Below, piece after piece: positions 53,609 through 62,750 of a stretch of 64,000 nucleotides of DNA; the first letter of the stretch is position 1, and each line of letters begins with the position of its first letter. The DNA lies in NCBI RefSeq assembly GCF_003635165.1, contig NZ_ML058606.1:1-64000 (forward strand), in the 5' to 3' direction. The notes below the pieces were generated by a model. That model saw only the letters and a list, made by a program, of their open reading frames with translations, was not told where the DNA came from and did no database searches. A program made the position numbers and the translations under genes. The stretch comes from Burkholderia sp. Nafp2/4-1b (GTDB lineage Bacteria; Pseudomonadota; Gammaproteobacteria; Burkholderiales; Burkholderiaceae).

Positions 53609-54640
53609 TTACGCGGCGAGTGCGATCAGGCCTTCCGCCGCGATCGCGAGGCCGACTGCCGTGCCGCGTGCGAGCTCGATGCGGCCCGGCACGTCGATCA
53701 CGAGCGCGTCGGGTGCCGCATGCTCGATCGTGAGCCGCGTGCGCTCGCCGAGGAACGCGCACGCGCCGATCGCGCCGCGCAGCGGCGCACGCGCGGGATC
53801 GGCGAGCTGCGCGTCCTCCGGGCGGAAGAACCACTCGTCGGCGGCGTGCGGCGTGACGATTGAGCCGCCGGTCGTCACGAGCGCGCCGTCGCGCCATTGT
53901 CCCGCAAGCCGGTTCAGCGTGCCGATGAACTGCGCGACCGTGCGGTTCGCCGGCCGGTAGTAGATGTCGCGCGGCGTGCCGATCTGCTCGATGCGGCCCG
54001 CGCCCATCACGACGATCCGGTCGCCGAGCTCCATCGCCTCGGCCTGGTCGTGCGTGACGTACACGGTCGTCACGCCGAGCTCGCGCAGCAGCGCGTTCAT
54101 GTCGCGGCGCAGCACGTCGCGCAGCTTTGCATCGAGCGCGGTCAGCGGCTCGTCGAGCAGCAGCACGCGCGGGCGCACCGTCAGCGCGCGCGCCAGCGCG
54201 ACCCGCTGGCGCTGGCCGCCCGACAGCTGATCGACCGGTTTGTCCGCATGCGCGTCGAGCCGCATCATCGCGAGCAGTTCGTCGACGCGCTCGCGCAGCG
54301 CGCGCGGCTCGGTCTTGCGGATCTTCAGCCCGTAGCCGACGTTGCCGCGCACCGTCAGGTTCGGAAACAGCGCGTAGTTCTGGAACACCATGCCGACCTG
54401 GCGGCGCTCGATCGGCAGCGCGGTCACGTCGTCGGCGCCGAACGCGATCGTGCCGCCGGCATCCGGCGTGTCGAGGCCCGCGATCAGGCGCAGCGTCGTC
54501 GTCTTGCCGCAGCCCGACGGGCCGAGCAGCACGAGCGTCTCGCCCGCGCCGATCGACAGGTCGAGCGGTTCGAGCACGCGGGTGCCGCGGAACGTCTTCG
54601 CGCAGCGGGTCAGGGTGATGGGAGTGGAGTCGAGTTTCAT
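53609..54640 (-). CDS. ABC transporter ATP-binding protein (PotA/PhnT-like)
   Basis: The 343-residue product has Walker A GPSGCGKTT (40-48), Q-loop QNYALFPNLTVRGNVGYGL, signature QLSGGQRQRVALARAL near 138-153, Walker B VLLLDEPLTALDAKLR and switch His in THDQAEAM, then a C-terminal TOBE region. It energises import by the permeases encoded upstream. Such ATPases serve spermidine, iron and aminoethylphosphonate systems; the substrate cannot be read here. Gene start at 54640 lies 13 bases after the permease stop. Confidence 0.88.
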   Translation of the reverse strand: MKLDSTPITLTRCAKTFRGTRVLEPLDLSIGAGETLVLLGPSGCGKTTTLRLIAGLDTPDAGGTIAFGADDVTALPIERRQVGMVFQNYALFPNLTVRGNVGYGLKIRKTEPRALRERVDELLAMMRLDAHADKPVDQLSGGQRQRVALARALTVRPRVLLLDEPLTALDAKLRDVLRRDMNALLRELGVTTVYVTHDQAEAMELGDRIVVMGAGRIEQIGTPRDIYYRPANRTVAQFIGTLNRLAGQWRDGALVTTGGSIVTPHAADEWFFRPEDAQLADPARAPLRGAIGACAFLGERTRLTIEHAAPDALVIDVPGRIELARGTAVGLAIAAEGLIALAA

Positions 54641-54653
54641 GAGAGCGGTGGAG

Positions 54654-55550
54654 TCAGCGCGCGCGGCGCTTCAGCGCGCGCGTGCCGGATGGATCGACGC
54701 CGAGCCACTGCATTGCGACGAGCAGCGGCAGCGTCATCAGCAGGAACACGATCGTGTACGCGCTGCCGACTTCGAGACGCAGCGACGCATAGGTATCGGC
54801 GAGCCCGACGGGCAGCGTCTTGGTATCGGGCGTGTGCAGCATCCACGTCAGGTTGAATTCGCCGATCGACAGCGTGAGCACTGCGAGTGCCCCCGCGACG
54901 ATGCCGGGGCGCAGGTTCGGCAGCACGATCGTCACGAAGCGCGTGACGAACGACGCGCCGAGGCTCGCCGCGCCTTCCTCGATCGTGCGCAGGTCGGCGC
55001 CGGACGCGACCGCCGCGACCGCGCGCACCATGAACGGCAGCGTGAACACGACGTGGCCGACGACGATGAACCACAGGCTCATCCGGAACGCGGTGAAGCC
55101 GCCGTACACGACCAGCAGCGCGAGCGCCGACGCGAGGCCAGGCAGCGCGACCGGCAGCACGAGCGCTTCCTCGATCGCGCGCGCGACGCGGCTCTTGCTG
55201 CGCGCGAGCGCGTAGCCGGCCGGCACGCCGACCGCGAGCACGATCGCGAGCGTCGCGAACGCGACGCCGAGCGAAAGCGCGACCGAGCCCTGGTATTGCT
55301 GCCACACCTGTTCGATCCAGCGCAGCGTGAGTCCGCTCGACAATCCGCGGAAATAGTTGACCGTGAGGCCGGCGAGCACCGACATCACGACGGGCACGAT
55401 CATGAACGCGCACAGCAGCAGCGTGACGCTCCATTGCAGCGCGGTGATCGCGCGTGCGCCCGACACACGCGGCGCGCGTCGGGCGGCGCCGTTCGCGTGC
55501 GACGGAGCAGGCGTCGGCGACGGCGCGGACGAACCGGAAAGCGATTGCAT
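54654..55550 (-). CDS. ABC transporter permease (second)
   Basis: The 298-residue product has six membrane helices and an EAA loop (EGAASLGASFVTRFVTIVLPNLRPGIVAG) typical of the PotC/PhnV-type binding-protein-dependent permeases. It forms half of the translocation channel with the other permease, 10 bases upstream in the operon. The N-terminal 30 residues are Pro/Ala/Ser-rich and cytoplasmic. Confidence 0.86.
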   Translation of the reverse strand: MQSLSGSSAPSPTPAPSHANGAARRAPRVSGARAITALQWSVTLLLCAFMIVPVVMSVLAGLTVNYFRGLSSGLTLRWIEQVWQQYQGSVALSLGVAFATLAIVLAVGVPAGYALARSKSRVARAIEEALVLPVALPGLASALALLVVYGGFTAFRMSLWFIVVGHVVFTLPFMVRAVAAVASGADLRTIEEGAASLGASFVTRFVTIVLPNLRPGIVAGALAVLTLSIGEFNLTWMLHTPDTKTLPVGLADTYASLRLEVGSAYTIVFLLMTLPLLVAMQWLGVDPSGTRALKRRAR

Positions 55551-55560
55551 GCAGGATTCC

Positions 55561-56385
55561 TCAGGCCGCGGCGGCGGCGGTGTGGCCGGTGAACCGGCGC
55601 GCGAGCGCGAGCACGGCCCACGTGACGATGCCGAGCACGATCGACAGGCCGGCCGCCGTCGCGATGTTCGCGTTCAGCGTGAACTCGGTGTAGATCGTCA
55701 TCGGCAGCACGTTCAGGTCGGTGGCGAGCGTGAACGCCGTGCCGAACGCGCCCATCGCGGTCGCGAAGCAGATCGCGCCGGCCGCGATCAGGCCGGGCGT
55801 GAGCGCCGGCAGCACGATGTCGACGAAGATGCGCCACGGCGACGCGCCGAGCGAGCGCGCGGCTTCCTCGAGCGATGCGTCGAGCTTCGACGCGGCCGCG
55901 ATCACGGTGACGATCACGCGTGGGATCGAGAAGTACAGGTAGCCGACGAACAGCCCGGCCACCGAATACGCGAACACCCATTTGTCGCCGGTCAGCTTCG
56001 CGGACAGCATGCCGATCAGCCCCTGGCGCCCGGCGAGCATGATCACCATGAAGCCGACCACGACGCCGGGGAACGCGAGCGGGAAGGTGAGCAGCGCGAG
56101 CAGCACGCGCTTGCCCGCGAACTCGCGGCGCGCGAGCAGCAGGCCGGAGATCGTCGACAGCGCGAGCGTCGCGAGCGTGACGCCGGCCGACAGCGCAACC
56201 GTTTCGCCGAGGCTCTTCATGTAGCGCGCGTTGCCGAGCAGCGCCGCGTACTGCGCGAAGAACGCGCCGTCGGCGGACACCCGCACGAGGGCGGCCATCG
56301 GCAACAGCCAGAAGGCGGCAAACACCGCGAGCGCCGGCGCGACGAGCGCGACGCGCCAGCGCAGCGGGAAAGTCAGGTCGAGCAT
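55561..56385 (-). CDS. ABC transporter permease (first)
   Basis: The 274-residue product has six membrane helices and an EAA loop (EEAARSLGASPWRIFVDIVLPALTPGLIAAG). It resembles PotB/PhnU-type permeases. The start at 56385 is chosen by the first helix FPLRWRVALVAPALAVFAAFWLLP; the longer frame upstream is Arg/Thr-rich. It follows the binding protein gene by 16 bases. Confidence 0.86.
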   Translation of the reverse strand: MLDLTFPLRWRVALVAPALAVFAAFWLLPMAALVRVSADGAFFAQYAALLGNARYMKSLGETVALSAGVTLATLALSTISGLLLARREFAGKRVLLALLTFPLAFPGVVVGFMVIMLAGRQGLIGMLSAKLTGDKWVFAYSVAGLFVGYLYFSIPRVIVTVIAAASKLDASLEEAARSLGASPWRIFVDIVLPALTPGLIAAGAICFATAMGAFGTAFTLATDLNVLPMTIYTEFTLNANIATAAGLSIVLGIVTWAVLALARRFTGHTAAAAA

Positions 56386-56401
56386 GGCTTGGGTCCGGCG
56401 C

Positions 56402-57430
56402 TTACTGCATGATCTGCAGGTATTGCAGCCCGAACGCTTGCTGGCCGGCCGCCATCTTGCCGAAGTCGACCGGTTTCGCGCGTGCGTATTCGCTCGCCGG
56501 CAGGAACTTCGCGGCGATGTCGGCGCCGAGCGTCTGCGCGCGCACCGGACGCAGGTATGCGTTCGCCCACAGCTTCTGGCCTTCGTCGGACAGCACGAAG
56601 TCGAGCACCTTCCTGCCGTTCGCGTCGTGCGGCGCACCCTTCACGAGGCTCATCACGTACGGCACCGCGATCGTGCCTTCCTTCGGAATCACGAACTCGA
56701 CGTTCGCGTGATCCTTGTATTTCGCGCGATACGCGTCGAAGTCGTAGTCGAGCAGGATCGGAATCTCGCCGGACAGCACGCGCGCATATGCGGTCTGCTT
56801 CGGCACGATCGGCGCGTTCTCCTTCAGCTTGTGGAACCAGTCGAGGCCCGGCTTGAAGTTGTCGAGGCTGCCGCCGAGCGCCTGGTTGACGGCGACCGCG
56901 CCTGCATAGCCGACGAACGCGCTCGACGGATCGAGGTAGCCCACCATGCCCTTGTATTCCGGCTTCAGCAGATCGGCCCACGAGCGCGGCACCGGCTTGC
57001 CGTCGAGTGCGTCCTTGTTCACGAAGAAGCCGAGCGTGCCCGAGTGGATCGCGAACCAGTAGCCTTGCGGATCCTTCAGGTTCGCGGGAATGTCGTTCCA
57101 GTGCGCGGGCTTGTACGGCGCGATCACGCCCTTGTCCTTTGCCTGGAAGGCCGACGACACGCCGAGATACACGACGTCGGCGACCGGGCTCTTCTGCTCG
57201 GCGATCAGCTGTGCGATCGCCTGGCCCGAGTTCTTGTTGTCGAACGGCACGCGAATGCCGGTCTTCTGCTTGATTGCCGCGATTTGCGCGGCCCAGTCGG
57301 CCCATTCGGGCGGGCAGTTGTAGCAGATCGCGGTGTCGTCGGCATGGGCCGCGGGAGCGAACGCGACGAGCGCGGCGCAGGCAATGGGAGCTGCGAGCAT
57401 GCGCAGCAGCGAGGTCAGGCGAAAGGACAC
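56402..57430 (-). CDS. ABC transporter substrate-binding protein (PotD/AfuA-like)
   Basis: The 342-residue product has a Sec signal (PIACAALVAFAPAAHADD) and a periplasmic type II binding fold: FDNKNSGQAIAQLIAEQKSPVADVVYLG, GYWFAIHSGTLGFFVNKDAL, SSAFVGYAGAVAVNQALGG and FVIPKEGTIAVPYVMSLVKGA, as in the spermidine/iron/phosphonate binding cluster. A CYNC pair directly after the signal may form a disulfide. The GTG start at 57430 follows GGAG. It is the first structural gene of the operon and decides the substrate, which is unknown. Confidence 0.87.
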   Translation of the reverse strand: MSFRLTSLLRMLAAPIACAALVAFAPAAHADDTAICYNCPPEWADWAAQIAAIKQKTGIRVPFDNKNSGQAIAQLIAEQKSPVADVVYLGVSSAFQAKDKGVIAPYKPAHWNDIPANLKDPQGYWFAIHSGTLGFFVNKDALDGKPVPRSWADLLKPEYKGMVGYLDPSSAFVGYAGAVAVNQALGGSLDNFKPGLDWFHKLKENAPIVPKQTAYARVLSGEIPILLDYDFDAYRAKYKDHANVEFVIPKEGTIAVPYVMSLVKGAPHDANGRKVLDFVLSDEGQKLWANAYLRPVRAQTLGADIAAKFLPASEYARAKPVDFGKMAAGQQAFGLQYLQIMQ

Positions 57431-57519
57431 GGTGGATCTCCGGGTGGGTAGCGGGGTATTTCGTGGGGTATGTCGCGGCGTATCGCGCCACGCCGCGCAC
57501 GATGGCGCGGCGCGTGCGC

Positions 57520-58545
57520 TCACGCGTGGCGCAATTGCAGGTCGGCGGCCGGCGCTGCGATCGTCGCGCCGTCGCGCACCGTGTGCGGCAGGATCAGCGA
57601 CGTGCGCTCGATCGTCGCGCCGCCGATGCATTCGACGAGGCGCCGCCACGCGTGGCGGCCGATGTCCTGGTTCGGCGTCGCGACGCTCGCGAGCGGCGGC
57701 GCGAGCAGCTCGCCGAGCGCGATGCCGTCGAAGCCGAGCACCGACAGGTCGTCGGGAATCGAGAAGCCCGCGCGGCGCAGGCCGCGCATCACGACCATCG
57801 CGAGCACGTCGTTGCTGCAGAAGAGGGCGGTCGGGCGCGTTGCCTTCGCGGTGAGATGCGCGAGCACCGCGTCGGGCAGCTCGGCTGCATTGAAGTCGAC
57901 TTCGACCGGCGGCAGCGTCGCGACGCCGGCTTCCTCGAGCGCCTGCGCGTAGCCGAGATGGCGCTGGCGCGCGCGATCCGACGCCACGAGCGAGCCGGCC
58001 AGCATCAGCACGCGACGATGGCCGCGCGCGGTCAACAGGCGCACGCCGTCGTACGCGGCGCTGCGGTTGTCGACCGACACCGACGGGCGCCGCTGCGTGT
58101 CGTTGTGCATCAGCACGTAGTGCGGGCCGTCGCGGTCGAGCATGTCGAGCAGCGGATGCGTGTCCGCATCGGCGACGGTCAGGATCAGCCCTTCGACGCG
58201 CTGCTCGCGCAGCGTCTCGATCGCGTGGCGCTCGCGCGCCGCGTCGTATTCGGTCGTCATCAGGATCAGCTTGAAGCCCGCCGCGGTCGCGAGTTCGTCG
58301 ATGCCGTGCAGGCAGTCGGCGAACACCGGGTTCGACAGCGTCGGCAGCACGACGCCGATGAGGCGCGTGCGCTCGCCGCGCAATTGCCGGCCGAGCGGGC
58401 TCGGGCGGAACTGCAGCGTGTCGATGGCGGTGCGGATCGTCGCGAGCGTCGCGGGACTGACGGTATGCGGCGCGTTGATCGCGCGCGAAACGGTGGCGAT
58501 CGAGAAGCCCGCGAGGGCAGCGACATCCTTGATGGTGGGGGTCAT
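57520..58545 (-). CDS. LacI/GalR-family transcriptional regulator
   Basis: The 341-residue product has the LacI HTH at 4-50 (IKDVAALAGFSIATVSRAINAPHTVSPATLATI, including the hinge) and the type I periplasmic-binding-like effector domain (RLIGVVLPTLSNPVFADCLHGI, ALFCSNDVLAMVVMRGLR, DDLSVLGFDGI). It should repress the downstream ABC-phosphodiesterase genes and itself through the AAACGTTT sites upstream; the inducer is probably the transported substrate or a product. It is followed, after 89 bases, by the binding protein gene on the same strand. Confidence 0.88.
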   Translation of the reverse strand: MTPTIKDVAALAGFSIATVSRAINAPHTVSPATLATIRTAIDTLQFRPSPLGRQLRGERTRLIGVVLPTLSNPVFADCLHGIDELATAAGFKLILMTTEYDAARERHAIETLREQRVEGLILTVADADTHPLLDMLDRDGPHYVLMHNDTQRRPSVSVDNRSAAYDGVRLLTARGHRRVLMLAGSLVASDRARQRHLGYAQALEEAGVATLPPVEVDFNAAELPDAVLAHLTAKATRPTALFCSNDVLAMVVMRGLRRAGFSIPDDLSVLGFDGIALGELLAPPLASVATPNQDIGRHAWRRLVECIGGATIERTSLILPHTVRDGATIAAPAADLQLRHA

Positions 58546-58863
58546 GGCGTGAAGCGATGTAAACGTTTTCGACGGGGAAATTATCGAAAACGTTTGTGAC
58601 TTCGCGATGACGCGCGAGACGTCTGTTTCGCAAAAGGTGCGATACAAACTTCAGACGTTTTGCATCTGGTGAACGGGGCGGCTTCGATTGTATCGGCAGG
58701 ATGTTGCGCCGCGGGAAGAAATCGCCAACGGTGTCGTATCGATGTCGATTGCGGCCGTGAATGGGGCCGCGAACGGCGCACGCGCACATGCTGCGTCGCG
58801 ATGTGCTGCGCGGGAATCGGGGAACGCATGCGCAAGCAATGGTAGAATCGCGTCCGCCCTTTT
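58546..58863. other. Intergenic region with LacI operators and tRNA promoter
   Basis: About 318 bases hold the LacI operator pair near 58561-58595, a further ACAAACTTCAGACGTTTTGC stretch at about 58641-58660 with a related core, and a -10-like TAGAAT at 58843-58848, 16 bases before the tRNA-Leu start. No coding sequence is supported. Confidence 0.5.
58561..58595 (-). promoter_or_regulatory. Paired LacI-type operators (AAACGTTT)
   Basis: AAACGTTT occurs at 58561-58568 and at 58588-58595, embedded in the larger inverted repeat AAACGTTTTCGA ... TCGAAAACGTTT. LacI/GalR-family sites have a central CG palindrome like this. They lie 16-50 bases upstream of the regulator start, fitting autorepression of the operon. 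Confidence 0.75.
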
Positions 58864-59208
58864 GCCGGGGTGATGAAATTGGTAAACATAGCGGACTTAA
58901 ACGATTGAGTGCCCGGCCGGAAACGGTCGGTGCAGAACCCTTCAAATTCGGCGAAACCCCTGATGCGCGACACGCGTCGAGGCAACGCCGAGCCAAGCCT
59001 CGCGGCACGACTGCAGCGAGGAAGGTGTAGAGACTAGACGGGGGGCGCCTAAGGCGCACGGGCGGCGATCACGCCCGCGCGCGATGGCGAAGGCATAGTC
59101 CAGCGCACGAACGGCGTCGTTCCGACGACGCCGACTTCGAAAGAAGCAGTGTGACGAAAATCCGCCGCCTTAATTGGCTTGCCGGTTCAAGTCCGGTCCC
59201 CGGCACCA
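58864..59208 (+). tRNA. tRNA-Leu(UAA) interrupted by a group I intron
   Basis: The exons GCCGGGG...GGACTT (58864-58898) and AAAATCCGC...CCA (59157-59208) join to an 87-nt tRNA. Acceptor GCCGGGG pairs with CCCCGGC, the anticodon stem GCGGA pairs with TCCGC, the loop is CTTAAAA with anticodon TAA, the long variable arm fits Leu, and the T-arm is GCCGG-TTCAAGT-CCGGT. CCA is encoded. The insertion falls between U34 and A35 of the anticodon, the same place as in cyanobacterial tRNA-Leu(UAA) introns. The mature tRNA reads UUA and, by wobble, UUG codons. Confidence 0.93.
58899..59156 (+). ncRNA. Group I intron (IC3-like) in tRNA-Leu(UAA)
   Basis: The 258-nt insert ends with G, as group I introns do, and the exon ends in U. 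Core motifs match: AAATTCGGCGAAACCCC (P region near 58944-58960), GGCAACGCCGAGCCAAGCC (Q region, 58981-58999), GGTGTAGAGACTAGACG (R region, 59024-59040) and GAAGGCATAGTCC (S region, 59089-59101); AGACTA and TAGTCC pair as P7. GAGT at 58907-58910 can pair with exon ACTT as P1 with a U-G pair at the splice site. The core strongly resembles the Azoarcus tRNA-Ile intron. There is no endonuclease ORF. Confidence 0.93.
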
Positions 59209-59241
59209 TCGATCGCGTCGACGCGATTCGAGCAAGGTCTG

Positions 59242-59277
59242 AAAACCCGCGAGCAGCGCTGCACTCGCGGGTTTTTT
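59242..59277 (+). terminator. Intrinsic terminator after tRNA-Leu
   Basis: AAAACCCGCGAG (59242-59253) pairs with CTCGCGGGTTTT (59264-59275) and runs into T-rich sequence to 59277. It lies 33 bases after the tRNA CCA. Confidence 0.9.
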
Positions 59278-59460
59278 GTTTGGCATCGCCATGCGCCGGC
59301 GCTGCAACGGAATTCGCGCGGGCAGCATCGCTGCGACGAAAGCAACGCCATGTGATACTGGGCACGCCCGTCGCACGGCACGTCGGTGCCGGCGGCGGCA
59401 CACGCGCTAACGTCGTTCGCCTCCAACGCAGTTCGCCTTCGTCCCGCAACACCACCCGCC

Positions 59461-60087
59461 ATGACCGACTCGACCCATCATTATTACGAACCCGCGCAAG
59501 GCCACGGCCTCCCGCACGATCCGTTGAACGCGATCATCGGCCCGCGCCCGATCGGCTGGATTTCGTCGCGCGGCAGCGACGGCACGGTCAACCTCGCGCC
59601 GTACAGCTTCTTCAACGCGTTCAACTATCGTCCGCCGATCATCGGCTTTTCGAGCACCGCCGCGAAGGACAGCCTGCGCAACGTGCAGGAGACCGGCGAG
59701 TTCGTGTGGAATCTCGCGACGCGCGAGCTCGCCGAGCGGATGAACCAGACCTGTGCCGCGGTGCCGTACGACGTCGACGAATTCGAACTGGGCGGCCTGA
59801 CCGCGCTTGCGTCGCGTCTCGTCAACGTGCCGCGCGTGGCGGAAAGTGGCGTCAATTTCGAATGCAAGGTGACCGACGTGATCCGGCTGCGCGATCATCA
59901 CGGCGTCGACACGCCCGCCACGCTGGTGCTCGGCGAAGTCATCGCGGTGCATATCCGCCATGATCTGCTGAAGGACGGCATCTTCGATACCTTCGGCGCG
60001 GGCATCATTCTCCGCGCGGGCGGACCGACCGCCTACGTGCACGTCACGCCCGACAGCCGCTTCGACATCGCGCGACCCGACGCGTAA
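59461..60087 (+). CDS. Flavin reductase-like protein (FMN-binding split barrel)
   Basis: The 208-residue product has the flavin reductase-like domain signature: IIGPRPIGWISSRGSDGTVNLAPYSFFNAFNYRPPIIGFSSTAAKDSLRNVQETGEFVWNLAT, typical of the family whose members bind FMN and act as flavin reductases or oxygenase partners. The ATG at 59461 is chosen by the domain start; there is no strong ribosome binding site. It is a single-gene unit with a terminator after it. The physiological substrate is unknown. Confidence 0.85.
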   Translation: MTDSTHHYYEPAQGHGLPHDPLNAIIGPRPIGWISSRGSDGTVNLAPYSFFNAFNYRPPIIGFSSTAAKDSLRNVQETGEFVWNLATRELAERMNQTCAAVPYDVDEFELGGLTALASRLVNVPRVAESGVNFECKVTDVIRLRDHHGVDTPATLVLGEVIAVHIRHDLLKDGIFDTFGAGIILRAGGPTAYVHVTPDSRFDIARPDA

Positions 60088-61703
<1,616 letters not shown>

Positions 61704-61705
61704 TC

Positions 61706-62749
61706 ATGGCGCAACATGAAACGACGACGGCATCGGGGCAGCCGATGACGATGATCCAGGCGCTGCGCTCCGCGATGGACGTGATGCTCGAGCGCGACGG
61801 CGACGTGGTGGTGTTCGGGCAGGACGTCGGCTACTTCGGCGGCGTGTTCCGCTGCACCGAAGGGCTGCAGGCCAAGTACGGCAAGTCGCGCGTGTTCGAC
61901 GCGCCGATCTCCGAAGGCGGGATCGTCGGCGCGGCGGTCGGGATGGGCGCGTACGGTTTGCGGCCGGTTTGCGAGATCCAGTTCGCCGACTACTTCTATC
62001 CGGCGTCCGACCAGATCGTGTCGGAAGGCGCGCGGCTGCGCTATCGCTCGGCGGGCCAGTTCACCGCGCCGATGACGATCCGGATGCCGTGCGGCGGCGG
62101 CATCTACGGCGGCCAGACGCACAGCCAGAGCCCGGAGGCGATGTTCACGCAGGTCTGCGGATTGCGCACGGTGATGCCGTCGAATCCGTACGACGCGAAA
62201 GGGCTGCTGATCGCATCGATCGAGAACGACGATCCGGTGATCTTCCTCGAGCCGAAACGCCTGTACAACGGGCCGTTCGACGGCCATCACGAGCGTCCGG
62301 TCACGTCGTGGCTCAAGCATCCGGGCAGCGCGGTGCCGGAAGGCTATTACACGGTGCCGCTCGATACGGCCGCGATCGTGCGGCCCGGCAACGACGTGAC
62401 GGTGCTGACGTACGGCACGACCGTTCACGTGTCGCTTGCCGCGGCGGAGGAAACCGGCATCGACGCGGAAGTGATCGACCTGCGCACGCTGTGGCCGGTC
62501 GACCTCGACACGATCGTCGCCTCGGTGCGCAAGACTGGCCGCTGCGTCGTCGTGCACGAAGCGACGCGCACCTGCGGCTATGGTGCGGAACTGGTGTCGC
62601 TCGTGCAGGAGCATTGCTTCTATCACCTGGAAGCACCGGTCGAGCGGACGACGGGCTGGGACACGCCGTATCCGCACGCGCAGGAATGGGCGTATTTCCC
62701 CGGCCCGGCCCGGGTTGGCGAAGCGTTGCGACGCGTGATGGAGGCGTGA
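61706..62749 (+). CDS. bkdA2: Branched-chain 2-oxo acid dehydrogenase E1 beta
   Basis: The 347-residue product has the transketolase-type Pyr domain: VVVFGQDVGYFGGVFRCTEGLQAKYG, VFDAPISEGGIVGAAVGMGAYGLRPVCEIQFADYFYPASDQI, CGGGIYGGQTHSQSPEA, and a transketolase C domain with VEVIDLRTLWPVD-like DAEVIDLRTLWPVDLDT. It forms the heterotetramer with E1 alpha. ATG 61706 follows GGGAGCG. The gene is coupled to both neighbours. Confidence 0.93.
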   Translation: MAQHETTTASGQPMTMIQALRSAMDVMLERDGDVVVFGQDVGYFGGVFRCTEGLQAKYGKSRVFDAPISEGGIVGAAVGMGAYGLRPVCEIQFADYFYPASDQIVSEGARLRYRSAGQFTAPMTIRMPCGGGIYGGQTHSQSPEAMFTQVCGLRTVMPSNPYDAKGLLIASIENDDPVIFLEPKRLYNGPFDGHHERPVTSWLKHPGSAVPEGYYTVPLDTAAIVRPGNDVTVLTYGTTVHVSLAAAEETGIDAEVIDLRTLWPVDLDTIVASVRKTGRCVVVHEATRTCGYGAELVSLVQEHCFYHLEAPVERTTGWDTPYPHAQEWAYFPGPARVGEALRRVMEA

Positions 62750-62750
62750 G

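Noticed and set aside
56402..59059. 885-codon minus-strand frame containing the substrate-binding protein
   Set aside because: It crosses the LacI gene and the tRNA-Leu region in another frame. The real start is the signal peptide GTG at 57430.
58864..59208. tmRNA-like structure
   Set aside because: Length and CCA end suggested tmRNA, but there is no tag reading frame, the exons make a full tRNA-Leu and the insert has group I intron core motifs.
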